From Ruminococcus sp. (GTDB lineage Bacteria > Bacillota > Clostridia > Oscillospirales > Ruminococcaceae), in NCBI GenBank assembly GCA_017529875.1, contig JAFXNC010000034.1:62001-126000 (forward strand): a DNA stretch of 64,000 nucleotides, in the 5' to 3' direction. This document shows, one piece after another, positions 51,143-59,627 of the stretch. The notes under the pieces were generated by a model. That model saw only the letters and a list, made by a program, of their open reading frames with translations. It was not told where the DNA came from and searched no databases. Within the stretch, counting starts at the first letter, position 1; each line of letters begins with the position of its first letter. The translations under genes and the position numbers were made by a program.

Positions 51143-53014
51143 ATGAAAGATCGCAGATTTATGACATCGTTATGTGCCGGGATCCTTGCTGTGAGCTGTG
51201 GGCTTTCAGCTTGCGGGAGCGGGGAGGGAAGTTCGTCTTCCGCATCTGCCGACAGCTCGGCGGTTTCGGATACATCGACAGTTTCCGAGAGCAACTCCGA
51301 CAGCGCTGCCGATGACAGCACCGCTGACAGCGCAAGCGAGACCGGTCAGGAGATGAGGACAGAGCTTACCGCTCTTGAAGTAGCCAAGCTCATGGGCAAC
51401 GGCATAAACCTGGGCAACACCATGGAGGCTTACGGTCACGGCTCATATGTAAAGGGCGAATCCGATCCCCGGGACTGTGAGAATTACTGGGGTCAGCCGG
51501 ATACCACCAAGGCTATGATCGAAGGCATGAAGGCCGCAGGCTTTGACTCTTTGCGTATTCCGGTGGCATGGACCAACGCCATGGCCTATGAGACCGGCGA
51601 CTACACCATAGATGAGCTTTATCTTGACCGTGTTGAGGAAATAATGAACTACGCCTTTGACGCCGGTATGTATGTCATAATAAATGACCACTGGGACGGC
51701 GGCTGGTGGGGTATGTTCGGTTCGGCATCCGAAGAAACTCAAAAGCAGGCTATGGATATGTATACCTCCATGTGGACTCAGATCGCAGAGCGTTACAACA
51801 AGTACGGCGATCTGCTGATCTTCGAGGCCGCCAACGAGGAGCTGGGTGACAGGCTCAATGACAAGGATATCGCCAAGGATTCCGGTACGCTGAGGCAGTC
51901 CGCTTGCTACAAGAAGACCACTGAGATCAATCAGAAGTTCGTTGATACCGTAAGAGGCACCGGCGGCAACAACGCAAACCGTTTCCTGTTAATCGCAGGC
52001 TACAATACCGATATCACCTGTACCACCGATGACAAGTATGTGATGCCCACAGATACAGCCAAGAACAAGCTGCTGATCTCTGTACATTACTACACCCCCT
52101 GGAACTACTGCGGCGAGAAGGCGCTCCAGAGCTGGGGCTCTCCCACCGATTACGAGGAACAGAACAGACTGCTCAAAAGCATGACCAAGTTCACCGATCA
52201 GGGCTACGGCGTTGTGATCGGCGAATATGCAGTGCTTACCAACGGTCATACCCCGAAGAACGATTCGGACAAGTTCTACACCAATTTCCTCAATAACTGC
52301 GATCTTTACAACTATGTGCCCATGCTGTGGGACTGCAATAACCTCTACGACAAGTCGGAGTGCAAGATCACCGACGAGAGCATGGCAAAGCTTTTCGCTG
52401 ACAGGAGCCTCTCGGCTCAGAGCGGCCTGTCCGACGAGGAAGTGAAGAAGAACGCTCAGGAGGGTCTCGACAACGACCTTGCAAAGGCCAATGAGGAGCT
52501 TTCGGGGGATATCTCCGTGCCGGCCTCGGATGACTATGCTGTTGCATGGATAATGTATACCAGCAAGGATTACGCTGTCGCTTACTGCGCCGGTGATGTT
52601 TATGATCCTACCTCCGCTACCGCGGGTCTCAAGGCCGAGAACGTCAAGATCGAGGGCGACGGCACTTATGAGGTAAGTCTCGATTTCACAGCCGCCGGCA
52701 AGGCTAAGGGCGTTGCGTTCAGCGCACTTGGCATCTCCAACGCTGAAACGCTGTTCCCGGGATGCGTTATCAAGATCGAGGAGATCAAGGTCAACGGCAC
52801 TCCGATAACCATGACAGCTCCGGGTTACACTTCCTCCGACGACGGCAAGTGTACAAGGGTGAACCTTTACAACGAATGGGTCAAGAGCGTACCCAAGGAT
52901 GCAAGAAGCTTCGACGGCAGCACAGACAATGCCTCCGCTGTTATCATCAACACTAATGACTTCTCCAGCGTGGAGACGCTCTCTGTCAAGTTCACATTCA
53001 AGACAGCTTCGTAA
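51143..53014 (+). CDS. Lipid-anchored GH5 endoglucanase-type enzyme
   Basis: A 623-residue surface glycanase. The signal peptide ends in LSAC (lipidated Cys24), followed by a Ser/Asp/Ala linker (25-70). The GH5 domain (about 72-430) has NGINLGNTMEA, RIPVAW, the acid/base in FEAANEEL (Glu232), HYYTPWNY and the nucleophile in VIGEYA (Glu361). The C-terminal part (about 460-620) is a beta-rich domain, perhaps a binding module. Cleavage of beta-glucan, cellulose or xyloglucan at the cell surface is likely. It forms an operon with intracellular GH43. Confidence 0.92.
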   Translation: MKDRRFMTSLCAGILAVSCGLSACGSGEGSSSSASADSSAVSDTSTVSESNSDSAADDSTADSASETGQEMRTELTALEVAKLMGNGINLGNTMEAYGHGSYVKGESDPRDCENYWGQPDTTKAMIEGMKAAGFDSLRIPVAWTNAMAYETGDYTIDELYLDRVEEIMNYAFDAGMYVIINDHWDGGWWGMFGSASEETQKQAMDMYTSMWTQIAERYNKYGDLLIFEAANEELGDRLNDKDIAKDSGTLRQSACYKKTTEINQKFVDTVRGTGGNNANRFLLIAGYNTDITCTTDDKYVMPTDTAKNKLLISVHYYTPWNYCGEKALQSWGSPTDYEEQNRLLKSMTKFTDQGYGVVIGEYAVLTNGHTPKNDSDKFYTNFLNNCDLYNYVPMLWDCNNLYDKSECKITDESMAKLFADRSLSAQSGLSDEEVKKNAQEGLDNDLAKANEELSGDISVPASDDYAVAWIMYTSKDYAVAYCAGDVYDPTSATAGLKAENVKIEGDGTYEVSLDFTAAGKAKGVAFSALGISNAETLFPGCVIKIEEIKVNGTPITMTAPGYTSSDDGKCTRVNLYNEWVKSVPKDARSFDGSTDNASAVIINTNDFSSVETLSVKFTFKTAS

Positions 53015-53040
53015 ACACAAATAGATATTCTGCAAAAGAA

Positions 53041-53077
53041 AGATCCCGCTGTACCAAACACAGCGGGATCTTTCTTA
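53041..53077 (+). terminator. Terminator after GH5
   Basis: A perfect 12-bp stem AGATCCCGCTGT / ACAGCGGGATCT with a TTCTTATAT tail. It also faces the end of a convergent minus-strand gene. Confidence 0.82.
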
Positions 53078-53111
53078 TATGCAGAACAATTTAAAACGAC
53101 AGGGAAGTCTG

Positions 53112-53555
53112 TCACTCGGCCTCGGGGGGCTGATCGGAAACTGTGTCGCCCCATTCCTCCATTGTGAAGTTGTAGCCCTTGGCAGTCCTGATTATGAGCT
53201 TTCTCCGGTCAAAGTCGATGGACAGCGCAGCGATAGCGTCCTCACCCCTGGGGGAGTATACGATGTCGTTCTCCTTGAAGGGCAGCTTTTCAATGCCGAG
53301 GGAGGCGAGAAATTCCTCGGCAGCATCCCGGGACTTGAATATCTCGATTATGGGGATAAAGTAATCGTCGTCGCTGCTGATATAGATGCCCTGCGAGTCG
53401 ATCAGCAGGCCGTTTACGGTATCAGGGCCGACTACCTTGAACACGAAATGGTCTTCGTATCTTGCCTGTCTGTCGGGTTCGAGAATGGTATAAAAATCAT
53501 CGCCGATAGCATAGGGGATCTCCAAGCCTCCAACTCGGATCTCTTTTCCGGTCAT
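53112..53555 (-). CDS. Conserved hypothetical protein
   Basis: A 147-residue acidic soluble protein with no signal or helix. It may hold two small beta-rich units: residues 5-60 (IRVGGLEIPYAIGDDFYTILEPDRQARYEDHFVFKVV) and about 85-140. Segments such as YFIPIIEIFKSRDAAEEF recall DUF1292-like proteins, but I cannot assign it. The ATG at 53555 has AAGGAG about 9 nt upstream; a longer frame to 53603 lacks one. Confidence 0.65.
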   Translation of the reverse strand: MTGKEIRVGGLEIPYAIGDDFYTILEPDRQARYEDHFVFKVVGPDTVNGLLIDSQGIYISSDDDYFIPIIEIFKSRDAAEEFLASLGIEKLPFKENDIVYSPRGEDAIAALSIDFDRRKLIIRTAKGYNFTMEEWGDTVSDQPPEAE

Positions 53556-53949
53556 TTTGATCAACTCCTTAAAGGTCAATAAAAGTGAACTGTATACTGT
53601 CATCTGTATTATAACATATCATAGATTATTTTTCAACTATTTTTTAAAAAATTATCTAAATTGTCATAATTATTTTGACCGTACGAGGCGAAGATGTATT
53701 TTTGAGTGTATGAGGAGAAAAAAAGATCGTGGTTTGATCATCACTGAGATCGAAAGATCAGCTTGATAATGTGAATAAGTCTCGGCGAAACAGTTTTTTA
53801 AACACTCAAAACGAAGGCGCTGAGTTTGATGTATATTATGAGGCGATATAAGACGGTTGGTTTTTGAGCGTATAGTCGGATTATCTGTGGGTGTGGATAA
53901 GTAAACGTCCCGATCTGTGCAGAGCAGTGGTGCGGAAGAAAGATACAGG
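53556..53949. other. AT-rich gap without a gene
   Basis: About 390 bp with no ORF supported by a ribosome site. It holds near-repeats of TTTTTGAGYGTAT (about 53699 and 53862, with an inverted partial copy near 53800). The promoter of the upstream minus-strand gene is expected at its left end. Confidence 0.5.
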
Positions 53950-54039
53950 AAGTTTCACTAAATAAAAATTCCTTTTGGAGTATTAGATACATAAACAAAC
54001 TGTGAATACAGTTAAATATCTATACAACAAAACGAAACG

Positions 54040-54069
54040 ACTGTCCCACCATTGGTGGGGCAGTTTTTT
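54040..54069. terminator. Terminator-like hairpin at the left side of the structured segment
   Basis: An 11-bp stem with one G-T pair (ACTGTCCCACC / GGTGGGGCAGT) followed by six T on the plus strand; the minus strand also continues T-rich (CGTTTCGTTTTG). It could end a transcript from either side. Confidence 0.7.
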
Positions 54070-54096
54070 GTAAGTCAACTTTCAAAACGAAAGCAA

Positions 54097-54621
54097 CCTG
54101 TTGAGAAACAGGAAAGCACAGCACAGCATGACCCGGTTGAGCTGCCTGCGCGGTGGCTGCCGAACTCGGCAGGACGCGCAGGCGGCGGGTTAGTGCATAC
54201 CGACATGACAAGAACATACTGCGGTTACAAGCCGTCTAACACTTCCAGCGCTGCACGGTGTAGAATAATAGCAGCAAGCGGGGAGACCTTCGGGGTTATA
54301 GTATTACCCCCGACTTCGTCACACGTCACAAATGCTTTTAAACCGCGCAAAACAGGTCTGCATTTTGTGACCGTACTTTGTCACAACTTCGTCACAAGCG
54401 CTCCGTTTAGAGCATTCCAGACCGAGACAACGAGTGCAGCAGGGCAAGCCCCCAAAAGCCGTTGCTGTACGCTTCTGGAATGCTGTAAAGGCAGCGTTTA
54501 TGCCGCGAAAGCCGCTTGACAATGAGTGTGAATGTGATAGCCTGTTCGCGGCAGTCCGCACGCCGCAGGCGGCGCGGGCTGGTGCGGATAGGATATCACA
54601 TTCACAGAGGCTCGTTGTCAA
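54097..54621. other. Segment of nested hairpins; candidate structured RNA or transfer-origin DNA
   Basis: Successive stem-loops fill this stretch: 54097-54112 (6 bp, GAGA loop); 54131-54190 (stems of 5, 9 and 6-7 bp stacked inside each other); 54325-54371 (11 bp, one bulge); 54411-54484 (11-bp outer, 8-bp inner stem); 54516-54621 (24 bp with a 4-nt bulge, then 7- and 4-bp inner stems). No ORF here has a good ribosome site. Either strand could be the transcript. Similar families to compare are the large bacterial structured RNAs; alternatively it may be an oriT or leader region. Confidence 0.5.
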
Positions 54622-54671
54622 GTGGACCGTGGAATAAATGCGGGAACACACCGGAAAGTGAGGGGGACATA

Positions 54672-54950
54672 GTGAACAAGAACTGCATCAACTGCCTGTG
54701 TCACTTCTGTGACCGAAGCGAATGCCGCTACAAGGCATTGGCAAAGAGAATATGTGATATCAGGTGCATCGAGGTCGGAACGGCTGTGAACGTGCATTAC
54801 AAGCCTGTGATGTGCTGTGACAGGTTTCATCACGTCGGACTGCACAAGGTCTACCGGGTGAAGCTGAAAGCGCACACGATTGACGATGCGCTGAAACGGA
54901 TGTCCGCAGCTGATTTCCTGAAAGTACTGGGAGGCGGTAAACGTGATTAG
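54672..54950 (+). CDS. Small Cys-rich protein of the putative element
   Basis: A 92-residue protein from a GTG start with GAGGGGG 5 nt upstream. The N-terminus is cysteine-rich (CINCLCHFCDRSEC, then CDIRC), suggesting a metal-binding knuckle; the rest is basic and ends ALKRMSAADFLKVLGGG. I do not recognise the family. The next gene starts inside its last codons, with its ribosome site in GGGAGGCGG, so they are translated together. Cys-rich small proteins are frequent in conjugative and phage-like elements, which fits the context only loosely. Confidence 0.6.
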   Translation: MNKNCINCLCHFCDRSECRYKALAKRICDIRCIEVGTAVNVHYKPVMCCDRFHHVGLHKVYRVKLKAHTIDDALKRMSAADFLKVLGGGKRD

Positions 54951-55173
54951 CATCAAGGACTTGGAGATACTGATTACCGACGATGAGCTGCTCGATATGC
55001 TCGTATACGCAAAGTGTATGCGCTCACGCGATCCACGAGCCTGCGGGCTGCCGTTTGCGAGCTATGACCGCTGTGAGCTCCACAACGTATTGCAGAGGCT
55101 TCAGCGCGAGCTTGTGGCACGGCACAAGAGATTTTCAGCTTCGACCGATTACCGGAAACAGGGAAGCCCTTGA
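54943..55173 (+). CDS. Small protein overlapping the Cys-rich gene
   Basis: A 76-residue protein from a GTG start, overlapping the upstream gene by 8 nt. It is mostly helical by pattern (IKDLEILITDDELLDMLVYAKCMRSR, then CELHNVLQRLQRELVARHKRF). No family recognised. The tight overlap and GGGAGG site support translation. Confidence 0.55.
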   Translation: MISIKDLEILITDDELLDMLVYAKCMRSRDPRACGLPFASYDRCELHNVLQRLQRELVARHKRFSASTDYRKQGSP

Positions 55174-55198
55174 CAAGTATTTGAAAACGTGATAATAT
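55170..55198 (+). promoter_or_regulatory. Promoter pointing out of the element's right end
   Basis: TTGACA (55170-55175), 17-bp spacer, TAATAT (55193-55198). The transcript would begin just before the right-hand repeat hairpin and run into the convergent peptidase gene, so no present gene is served. It may belong to a junction that formed only in a circular form of the element. Confidence 0.5.
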
Positions 55199-55216
55199 AA
55201 AATACAGATGTTGGGA

Positions 55217-55248
55217 AAGTTTCACTAAATAAAAATTTAGTGAAACTT
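55217..55248. repeat. Right repeat copy forming a perfect 14-bp hairpin
   Basis: AAGTTTCACTAAAT and ATTTAGTGAAACTT flank an AAAA loop. The first 21 bases equal the left copy at 53950-53970, which lacks the second arm. Confidence 0.75.
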
Positions 55249-55262
55249 AGAGAAGTGGAAAC

Positions 55263-55949
55263 CTATCTTATCCACAGTATACCCTTGACCTGACCCTCGA
55301 ATGTGCTGGCGTCCCAGCCGCTGACTTTGTTTAGCACTTCGACCAGTTTATCTTCTGTCCATGTCAGTTCGTTGCCGCCCCAGGGGTCGGCGACTTTATA
55401 ATTGTTCGTTCCGTTTCTGTATTCCTTCGCGTAGATCACCGAGTAATGCAGAAAACCGTGATCCGAATAATACCCGATTATAACTCTGTGACCGGCGTAC
55501 AGCTTTGAGTTCACTTTGCTCACGATGCCGGCGGCGCTGTCGTACCACAGATGATCTATCTCTGTTTCAACGCCGTACTCGCCCATGAAGCTCTGTATGT
55601 TCTCCAGTGTTACGCCGCGGCCCGAGGTGAAATTCTCTCCGGCAAAGTAATAGTACCCCTTCGCATAGGCCTCGGTTACGGCTTCGTCCTTGGTGATCTC
55701 TATGGCTTTTTCTGCGCTGAGCACCATTGCGGCGCTTGTGGGTCCGCAGCCGGTCACGGAGTATATCTCTCCGCTGAGCTGGTCGTATATCTCCGTGGGA
55801 AGGTCTATGTCCTTTTCCTCGATAGTCTGCTGTATCATCAAGGCGTTGTTGGCGCCTGCGATCAATTTGTTAAAATTTTTACCCTGTAACGGCCCCAGCA
55901 CTGCCGAGATAAAAACCGTCACAGGTATCAGTATCCTGAATATGCTCAT
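55263..55949 (-). CDS. C39-like cysteine peptidase, membrane-anchored or secreted
   Basis: A 228-residue protein: N-terminal hydrophobic signal/anchor (MSIFRILIPVTVFISAVLG), a linker, and a papain-like C39 domain (about 65-225). The catalytic set is visible: Cys in SVTGCGPTSAAMVLS, His in GFLHYSVIYA and Asp in VADPWGG. The family cleaves peptides or wall-linked substrates outside the cell. The ATG at 55949 is 9 nt after AAGGAG; a longer frame to 56000 was not used. It lies beside the putative element but has normal base composition. Confidence 0.85.
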   Translation of the reverse strand: MSIFRILIPVTVFISAVLGPLQGKNFNKLIAGANNALMIQQTIEEKDIDLPTEIYDQLSGEIYSVTGCGPTSAAMVLSAEKAIEITKDEAVTEAYAKGYYYFAGENFTSGRGVTLENIQSFMGEYGVETEIDHLWYDSAAGIVSKVNSKLYAGHRVIIGYYSDHGFLHYSVIYAKEYRNGTNNYKVADPWGGNELTWTEDKLVEVLNKVSGWDASTFEGQVKGILWIR

Positions 55950-56380
55950 GGTCCTGCTCCTTGCATTATAATGTCCCTCAGCCGGTGCGTGATCTGACAC
56001 GTTCCGGCTTTTATAATTATAGCACAGTGCTCAGAATTAATCAACAGCACATCGGTGATATATTTTTTACAAAACAGCGCAGATTCACTTGATTTTAGCG
56101 TTTGGATATGGTATAATATTTAATAGTATTGATGCCGGTACGGTATAAGGCGGTATTCTTATACGGGATATTATCAGTTTGGTTTGTATATTCGCAGGGT
56201 TTTATACTGTATATACGCATACAATCTTTGAATATACACAAAATCGGTAAATATTTTGTATATTTCAAAAATATTTGCTCTGCACCTATTGACATTCATA
56301 TCAAAATGTGTATAATGGTATTTATGGTTTTCATAAAGACTAAAACTACACATAATCTCAGAAATACGGAGGCAATCATC
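55950..56380 (+). promoter_or_regulatory. argG leader with two promoters and dyads
   Basis: A 430-bp AT-rich stretch without a gene of its own. Distal promoter: TTGATT (56089-56094), 17 bp, TATAAT (56112-56117). Proximal promoter: TTGACA (56289-56294), 16 bp, TATAAT (56311-56316), with ACATT-N8-AATGT (56092-type dyad at 56292-56309 is within its spacer). A 7-bp dyad GTATAAG / CTTATAC lies at 56143-56164. TTTGAATATACAC near 56226 loosely resembles an arginine-repressor half-site. Confidence 0.5.
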
Positions 56381-57610
56381 ATGGCTAAAGAAATCAAAAA
56401 GGTAGTACTTGCTTATTCAGGCGGACTTGACACTTCTATCATCATTCCGTGGCTGAAGGAAAACTACAACAACTGCGAGGTCATCGCTGTTTCCGGCGAC
56501 GTCGGACAGGGCACCGAGCTGGACGGTCTCGAGGAAAAGGCTATCAAGACCGGCGCTTCCAAGCTCTATATCGAAGACCTCACCGAGGAATTCATCACCG
56601 ATTATGTTTACCCCACTCTCCAGGCCGGAGCTGTATATGAGAACAGATATCTGCTGGGCACCTCCTTTGCCCGTCCTATCATCGCCAAGAGGATCGCTGA
56701 GATCGCACTCAAAGAGGGCGCTGACGCTATCTGCCACGGCTGCACCGGCAAGGGCAACGACCAGGTAAGATTCGAGCTGGCTATCAAGGCTTTCGCTCCT
56801 GATATGCAGATCATCGCTCCCTGGAGGATCTGGGATATAAAGAGCCGCGATCAGGAGATCGACTACGCTGAGGCTCACAACATCCCCCTCAAGATCAACC
56901 GTGAGACCAACTACTCCAAGGACAAGAACCTGTGGCATCTTTCCCACGAAGGTCTCGACCTGGAGAACCCCGCCAACGAGCCCCAGTATGAGAAGCCCGG
57001 TTTCCTTGAAATGGGCGTATCTCCCATCATGGCTCCCGACAAGCCCACTTATGTGACTATCCACTTCGAGAAGGGTGTTCCCACCGAGCTGGACGGCAAA
57101 AAGCTCTCCGGTAAGGAAATGGTTGCTGCTCTCAACAAGCTGGGCGGAGAGAACGGTATCGGCCTTGCTGACCTGGTTGAGAACAGACTGGTTGGCATGA
57201 AGTCCAGAGGCGTATACGAGACTCCCGGCGGAACTATTCTTTACAAGGCTCACGAAGTTCTCGAGACCATCACCCTTGACAAGGAGACTGCCCGCATAAA
57301 GCAGTATCTGTCTATCAAGTTTGCAGATATCGTATACAACGGTCAGTGGTTCACTCCCCTGCGTGAGGCTCTCAGCGCATTCGTTACCGAGACCCAGAAG
57401 AACGTTACCGGCGACGTTAAGCTCAAGCTTTACAAGGGCAACGTTATCAACGCCGGCGTGACCTCGCCCAACACTCTCTATGATGAGGAAGTTGCTACCT
57501 TCGATGAGGATGAGGTTTACAATCAGGCTGATTCTGCCGGATTCATCAATCTGTTCGGTCTTCCCGTAAAGGTAAGGGCGAAGCTTGAGCAGAAGAGAAA
57601 CAACAAGTAA
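56381..57610 (+). CDS. argG: Argininosuccinate synthase
   Basis: A 409-residue ligase that joins citrulline and aspartate with ATP, the penultimate step of arginine synthesis. The ATP loop AYSGGLDTS is at residues 11-19, followed by [11 protein letters not shown] and [18 protein letters not shown] 56381 lies after CGGAGG; the open frame continues 84 codons upstream through the promoters and is not used. argH follows after one pentapeptide gene. Codon use is biased toward CTC, GAG and AAG as in other well-expressed genes here. Confidence 0.97.
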   Translation: MAKEIKKVVLAYSGGLDTSIIIPWLKENYNNCEVIAVSGDVGQGTELDGLEEKAIKTGASKLYIEDLTEEFITDYVYPTLQAGAVYENRYLLGTSFARPIIAKRIAEIALKEGADAICHGCTGKGNDQVRFELAIKAFAPDMQIIAPWRIWDIKSRDQEIDYAEAHNIPLKINRETNYSKDKNLWHLSHEGLDLENPANEPQYEKPGFLEMGVSPIMAPDKPTYVTIHFEKGVPTELDGKKLSGKEMVAALNKLGGENGIGLADLVENRLVGMKSRGVYETPGGTILYKAHEVLETITLDKETARIKQYLSIKFADIVYNGQWFTPLREALSAFVTETQKNVTGDVKLKLYKGNVINAGVTSPNTLYDEEVATFDEDEVYNQADSAGFINLFGLPVKVRAKLEQKRNNK

Positions 57611-57646
57611 GATCATATCGAAATATAAATGAGGGAGGTTTTTGAT

Positions 57647-58090
57647 ATGACTGAGAATAATATTTTTGAGTCTGCTATTGATAAGAAGGTCGAGCTGACC
57701 TATGACAGTCTGCCCAATTCGAGCTTTGAAGACGTAAACTTCGAGAACGCCAAGTTTTCAAACGTTAATCTCAAGGACGCTGATTTCGACGACGGTAACA
57801 TGGATCATACCAAGTTCAATAACATCAGTATGTCCGACGGAAGATTCACCGATATGTATATGGTCGGCACTAAGTTCCTCGGTGTTAATCTTTCCAATTC
57901 ACGCTTTGGCTGCTCGATCATGAATAATGTTGAGTTCAAGAACCCCGATCTGAAAAATTCGCAGTTCATCCACTGTGATCTTTCCAATGTGGAGATCACC
58001 GACTGCAAGATCGACGGTCTGAAGATCAACGGAGTCGATATCAGCAAGCTGCTCGAACAGCACGAAAAGAGCCTTGAGGAGCAGCATTGA
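57647..58090 (+). CDS. Pentapeptide-repeat protein
   Basis: A 147-residue protein with about 18 tandem pentapeptide repeats of the A(D/N)LXX type, from NSSFEDVNFENAKFSNVNLKDADF onward to about residue 135. Such repeats build a right-handed square beta helix. Some members protect gyrase by mimicking DNA, but most have no known role. The ATG at 57647 follows GAGGGAGG; an in-frame ATG at 57629 overlaps that site. It sits between argG and argH, which is not a usual place. Confidence 0.88.
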   Translation: MTENNIFESAIDKKVELTYDSLPNSSFEDVNFENAKFSNVNLKDADFDDGNMDHTKFNNISMSDGRFTDMYMVGTKFLGVNLSNSRFGCSIMNNVEFKNPDLKNSQFIHCDLSNVEITDCKIDGLKINGVDISKLLEQHEKSLEEQH

Positions 58091-58141
58091 TACAGGAGAT
58101 CTGCACAAGCTGAATAAATGATCATCTGAGAAGTGTTGTCG

Positions 58142-58190
58142 GTGCTGGCGGTAACGGTAATAGCGTTCCCGGCTTTACCGGCAGCACTTA
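58142..58190 (+). terminator. Imperfect hairpin before argH
   Basis: Two 6-bp stems with one mismatch between (GTGCTG-CGGTAA / TTACCG-CAGCAC) and a short TTATTAGATT tail. It could attenuate transcription into argH. Confidence 0.4.
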
Positions 58191-58223
58191 TTAGATTAGT
58201 GTTTCAAAAGGAAGGTATATGAG

Positions 58224-59627
58224 ATGGGTAAAAAAATGTGGGCCGGAAGGTTTACAAAGGAGATCGACGAGAGGGTAAACGACTTCAACTCCTCTATTTC
58301 CTTTGACGCGAGAATGTACAGGCAGGATATCGAAGGCTCGATAGCTCATGCGACTATGCTGGGAGAATGCGGCATCATCGACAATGCCGAGAGCGAAAAG
58401 ATCATCGAGGGGCTTAAGGGCATCCTTGCGGATATCGAGTCGGGCAGCCTGCAATTCGACCCTACCGCCGAGGATATCCATATGTTCAACGAGGCTGTAC
58501 TTACCGAGCGTATCGGCGATGCGGGCAAGAGACTCCATACCGCACGTTCGAGAAACGATCAGGTGGCGCTGGATATAAGGATGTATCTCAGAGACGAGAT
58601 ACCGGTCATCAAGGCGCAGGTCGCAGAGCTCATTGAGACGCTCGTCAGGGTTGCCGAGAAAAACCTGACTACCGTAATGCCCGGATATACCCATTTGCAG
58701 AGGGCGCAGCCCATTACCTTCGCACATCACATCATGGCATACGTTCAGATGCTGCTGCGTGATATTGACAGGCTCAACGACACCTACAAGAGGACCAATA
58801 TCATGCCCCTGGGCAGCGGAGCGCTGGCATCTACAACTTATCCCATAAACAGGCAGAGAGTATGCGAGCTGCTGAGCTTTGACGATATCACACAGAATTC
58901 TCTCGACGGCGTTTCAGACAGGGATTTCTGCATCGAGCTGGCCTCGGCACTGTCTGTGCTGATGATGCACCTTTCGAGGTTCTCCGAGGAGATCGTGCTG
59001 TGGTGCTCCTGGGAGTTCAAATTCATCGAGCTGGACGACGCCTATGCCACCGGTTCCTCAATAATGCCACAGAAAAAGAACCCCGACATCACCGAGCTCA
59101 TCAGAGGTAAGACCGGCAGAGTTTACGGTGATCTGACTACCCTGCTGACCATGATGAAGGGGCTCGCTCTTGCTTACAACAAGGATATGCAGGAGGACAA
59201 GGAGGCTATCTTCGACGCCGTTGATACCGCCAAGCTTTGCCTGAGAACATTCATCCCCATGATCGACACCATGAAGGTGATCCCGGAGAACATGAGATCG
59301 GCTGCGGCCAGGGGCTTTATAAACGCCACCGACTGCGCTGACTATCTCGTTAAAAAGGGACTTCCCTTCCGGGACGCTTATAAGATAACCGGTACTCTCG
59401 TACATATCTGCATCGAGAAGGACCTGACCCTTGAAACGCTGCCCATTGAGGAATACAAGGCGCTTTCAGAGGTCTTTGACAAGGACGTTTATGAGGCTAT
59501 CAGCCTTGAGACCTGTGTTATGCAGAGAAAAGCTGCCGGAGGCCCCGCTCCTGAGAGCGTGAAAGCGCAGATCAGCTATTCCCTCGGACAGCTTGATAAG
59601 CTTAAAAAGGATGTGATCCCGGTATGA
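58224..59627 (+). CDS. argH: Argininosuccinate lyase
   Basis: A 467-residue lyase that splits argininosuccinate into arginine and fumarate. The family signature GSSIMPQKKNPD and the opening KMWAGRFTKEIDERVNDFNSSI are intact, as is TVMPGYTHLQRAQPITFAHH. Start ATG after AAAGGAAGG. Its stop overlaps the start of the zinc-ribbon gene by 4 bp. Confidence 0.97.
   Translation: MGKKMWAGRFTKEIDERVNDFNSSISFDARMYRQDIEGSIAHATMLGECGIIDNAESEKIIEGLKGILADIESGSLQFDPTAEDIHMFNEAVLTERIGDAGKRLHTARSRNDQVALDIRMYLRDEIPVIKAQVAELIETLVRVAEKNLTTVMPGYTHLQRAQPITFAHHIMAYVQMLLRDIDRLNDTYKRTNIMPLGSGALASTTYPINRQRVCELLSFDDITQNSLDGVSDRDFCIELASALSVLMMHLSRFSEEIVLWCSWEFKFIELDDAYATGSSIMPQKKNPDITELIRGKTGRVYGDLTTLLTMMKGLALAYNKDMQEDKEAIFDAVDTAKLCLRTFIPMIDTMKVIPENMRSAAARGFINATDCADYLVKKGLPFRDAYKITGTLVHICIEKDLTLETLPIEEYKALSEVFDKDVYEAISLETCVMQRKAAGGPAPESVKAQISYSLGQLDKLKKDVIPV

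Larger units (their letters stand above)
53950..55248. mobile_element. Putative small integrated element bounded by direct repeats
   Basis: A 21-bp exact direct repeat (core TTTCACTAAATAAAA) occurs at 53950-53970 and 55217-55237. Between lie a hairpin-rich segment without a convincing gene and two small overlapping genes; nothing like this occurs elsewhere in the window. The right copy is part of a 14-bp perfect hairpin (55217-55248, loop AAAA). The repeats could be attachment sites of a site-specific element, now without integrase. No transposase, recombinase or relaxase gene is seen, so the class is unknown. Confidence 0.4.

Noticed and set aside
54052-54651. Several ORFs of about 60-155 codons on both strands inside the hairpin segment
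   Set aside because: They overlap one another, lack ribosome sites and are broken by the inverted repeats; treated as non-coding.
56417-57616. 399-codon minus-strand ORF antisense to argG
   Set aside because: Shadow frame; argG is unmistakable and the reverse frame has no motif or ribosome site.
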